A DNA stretch of 64,000 bases from Portunus trituberculatus (Eukaryota; Arthropoda; Malacostraca; Decapoda; Portunidae): positions 310,001 to 374,000 of the forward strand of contig NC_059255.1 of NCBI RefSeq assembly GCF_017591435.1, given 5' to 3'. The translations under genes and the position numbers were made by a program. Below the pieces are notes generated by a model. The model ran no database searches. It saw only the letters and a program-made list of their open reading frames with translations, and had not been told where the DNA came from. Positions 61,700 through 64,000 of this stretch are shown here, piece by piece; positions within the stretch are counted from its first letter, which is position 1, and each line of letters opens with the position of its first letter.

Positions 61700-63368
61700 A
61701 TTGTATATCTCAACATAGGTACACTTCTCTTGTTAACACCAAATCCAGTCTAGCCGGTTCATCATCTCCTCTATATCTAGTATTTTCCTTCACCCTCTGT
61801 TCCATCATATTTTCCATCATTAGATTAAGAAATCTCTCTCCCCATGCTTCCTCTCCAACACCACTTACTAGATTTTCCCAATCCACCTCCTTACAATTAA
61901 AATCTCTTACTAGTATAACCTTTCTTTTTTCCAGATAATAAATACACTTTCCAAACTCTGTAAAATATCCTTGATCATATTGTCGTATTCCCTTAATGTC
62001 CAAGAATTTGTTTTAGGAGGTACATAGGTCACCATGATTATTAATTCTTTTCCATCACTTTTTATCCTTATGCTTATCACTTCTGCGTTGTTCTTCCCAT
62101 ACCAAACCTTATCCACATTTATTTATTTCTTCGTCATAATCATAACTCCTCCTCCACCTTTACTCTCCCTATCCTTTCTCCATATATTATATTTATTATC
62201 CAAATTTATCTTTGTTTTTTCATGCAATTTTGTCTCAGTCAAACACACTATATCAGACTTCTCCACTATCATATAGTCTTGCAATTCCAATCTACTTGAC
62301 AGTATCCCATCTATATTAGTATACATTACGGTCCACCCACTGCTCCCTCTAGGGGTTCCTCCGTATTCCTTCTTTCCACATACCACTTTCTGACTCTCTC
62401 TCCTATAACTCTCCAAAAACTTTTCTCTTTCCTCCTCAGACCGCTCATCATTTTTCCTTCTCGCCTCTTCCACCAATTCCTTATATCTTCTCCTCTCTTC
62501 CTCATTTCTATTCTTTCTCACAAACACCTCTTTACAACCTTCTATCTCTCTTAACTTTGATGTTCTATATAGGACATCCTCTGCAGATTGTTGTGACTTC
62601 AGTACTACTTTAATCGGTCTGTTCACTCCCTCCTTATATGGACCCAGTCTATAGATCTCTTCCACTTCTTCTTGTAGGTCTTTTTTTTCATCATCATTTA
62701 GATTTTTGAACAGATCTCTTACCGTTTTCAATTCTTCCTTAAATCTCTTCGGCTTATATGTTATATTTTGTTCTTTCATCCCAAATATTAACACACTCTT
62801 CTTCTTTTCTGCTATTTCCCTTATCAATGTTTCCTTATTCTTCATTACATTAACCAGTTCCTTGGACCTTTCTTTTTTGTCTTCCTTCAACTGATCTTTA
62901 ATTATTTCTTGTAATCCAACCATCTCTGCTTCCCTCGACTCAGTCCATTGTGTTTTCTTCAGTTCCTATTCCTTTCAAACCTTTCATTCTGCTCACTAAT
63001 CATTTCCTTAAAGTCATCTTTCTCCTTTACTACTCTCTCCATTTTCTCCTCCAACCGTCTCTTGTATTTTTCAACCTCCACCTTTAAATGCGCATTCTCA
63101 TCCACCAATCGTTTTCATTTTCCTCCAGTCTCTTAACTCTTTCCTTCAAAGCCTTGCGAATTCTCTATCCTGCTCCTCCTCACTCCTCTGAACTTTTAAT
63201 TCCTTCACTAACTCCTCAAATCTCTTCTCCAACATCACCAATCTACCTTGCAATGTTGCCCCCTGTTGAAGCTGGACTCATGCTTTGACTGGCCACTTTC
63301 GGCTTTGCTCCCTGGCCCTCATCAACATATTTTGAATTTGGTAATTTATTCCTTACCGGTCTATCCAT
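61700..63368 (-). pseudogene. H ORF1 fused in frame to the endonuclease
   Basis: Starts MDRPVRNKLPNSKYVDEGQG at 63368, shifts through a coiled-coil region, and enters a 266-codon frame (62123-62923). That frame carries LIFGMKEQNITYK, VEEIYRLGPYKEG, RPIKVVLKSQQSAEDV, EVFVRKNRNEEERRRY and REKFLESYRRESQ. Without any stop it continues into VMYTNIDGILSSRLELQDY, IVCLTETKLHEKTKI and KGGGGVMIM. The rest of the endonuclease lies in 61910-62116 (MVTYVPPKTNSW) and 61710-62003 (VRDFNCKEVDWENL, where the usual Gly-Asp is Arg-Asp). Confidence 0.82.
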
Positions 63369-63700
63369 TTTTCCTTACTTTTCCTGGGAACATGTGGGTG
63401 TGTGGTCACTGGGGGCCAGGTCTGGTAGTTACATGTGTGGTTGGACGCGTTGGCGACTGCTATGGCTGGCCTTTGTGGGTTCCCGCTCTGTCGTTTGGAG
63501 TGTGGAGGTTTTCCCACCTCCGATCACTCCCATGTACACGTCACCAGGCTACGTTCACTCTGTACACTCGTTCACTCGCTCTGGTCGCCCCTCAATAGCA
63601 ATAACTATTCTCACTCAAGCACATTGCTTAGCGTGTGGAGTGTTATTTAGATGCCGTTCATGCGCAGGAGGCACGTCCGCTCTCCACGGAGCACGGAGAG
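63369..63700 (-). other. H 5' untranslated region
   Basis: GC-rich compared with the LINE body. No convincing frame, although several short open frames overlap it on the plus strand. Confidence 0.5.
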
Positions 63701-63717
63701 TGTGTGTGTGTGTGTGT
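63701..63717. repeat. (GT)n between A4 and H
   Basis: Eight GT units directly after the A4 tail (minus-strand reading). Confidence 0.93.
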
Positions 63718-64000
63718 ATTTACCTAATTGTATTTACCTAATTGTAACATACGGGAAAAGAGCTATGCTCGTGTTGTCCCGTCTCCATATCTATTAATGT
63801 CCAGCTTTTTCTTAAAATCATGAATATTCCTTGTGTTGACCACTTCCATGTCTAAACTATTCCATGCTTCCACCCTTCTATGAGGAAGCTATATTTTTCA
63901 CATCTCTCCTATAAGTGGCCATTTTAGTTTTTCCCATGCCCTCTCGACATTCTTTCATTCCACATACACAGATCTTCCCTATCCATTTTTTCCATGCCAA
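63718..64000 (-). mobile_element. CR1/L2-like LINE A4, 3' end only
   Basis: Minus-strand family A copy leaving the window on the right. Two tail units, hairpin (63748-63785) and the last codons of the RT frame are present, nearly identical to A3 at 55433-55715. Confidence 0.92.

Larger units (their letters stand above)
59486..63700 (-). mobile_element. CR1/L2-like LINE, family H, near full length
   Basis: Minus-strand LINE of about 4.2 kb. 5' UTR 63369-63700, ORF1 from about 63368, endonuclease, RT, hairpin (GGGGCC with GGCCCT near 59500-59541) and a single tail unit ending GTGAATAC. Protein similarity is closest to B. The 5' end abuts the (GT)n of A4. Confidence 0.88.

Overview
The window reads as an animal, almost certainly crustacean (decapod, possibly brachyuran crab), transposon graveyard. 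I found no host protein-coding gene and no free-standing RNA gene. The organism call rests on CR1/L2-like LINEs with TTAGGTAAATAC tails, many pogo/Tigger elements, a tRNA-derived SINE I recall from crabs, and abundant long (TA)n, (AC)n and (AG)n tracts. It is an inference from sequence character, not a database match.

Left part (1-12072, + strand): a head-to-tail row of CR1/L2-like LINEs. They are A1 (5' end outside the window), a TTAA-bounded repeat F1, B1, B2 and G. The joints A1/F1, B1/B2 and B2/G carry (AC)n. G is split by a pogo-type transposon (Ti1) that holds another (Ti2).

Middle (12077-38879): one PIF/Harbinger element inserted in G and swollen to 26.8 kb. Its transposase exon (13094-13528, +) and MADF-protein exon (38334-38700, -) converge on what was one (TA)n microsatellite. 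A Penelope-like element, a Ty3/Gypsy element (Gy1) and two Tigger elements (Ti3, Ti4) sit inside that tract. The Penelope element contains LINE C, which contains Tigger TiC. Gy1 has an RNase H-bearing I-type LINE (D) in its 5' LTR with an 8-bp target duplication, and D contains the family A copy A2. The deepest chain is therefore G > Harbinger > Gy1 > D > A2.

After the Harbinger end, 43 bp of G continue to Ti7. Two LINE copies with an SGNH-esterase ORF1 follow (E1, E2; 39204-46096), then the second F repeat.

Right part (46533-64000, - strand): a second head-to-tail row on the other strand. Reading leftwards it is A4 (partial), H, A3 and B3, with H, A3 and B3 close to full length. B3 is split by a Ty3/Gypsy-like LTR element (Gm1, 48641-53482). 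Its pol order is protease-integrase-RT-RNase H and its gag is SCAN-like, the features of Gmr1-type elements.

The elements interact as hosts and targets, not as a pathway. Every long reading frame belongs to a transposable element and nearly all are broken. The longest open ones are the D ORF1, two stretches of Gy1 pol, the B2 RT piece and the C RT piece.
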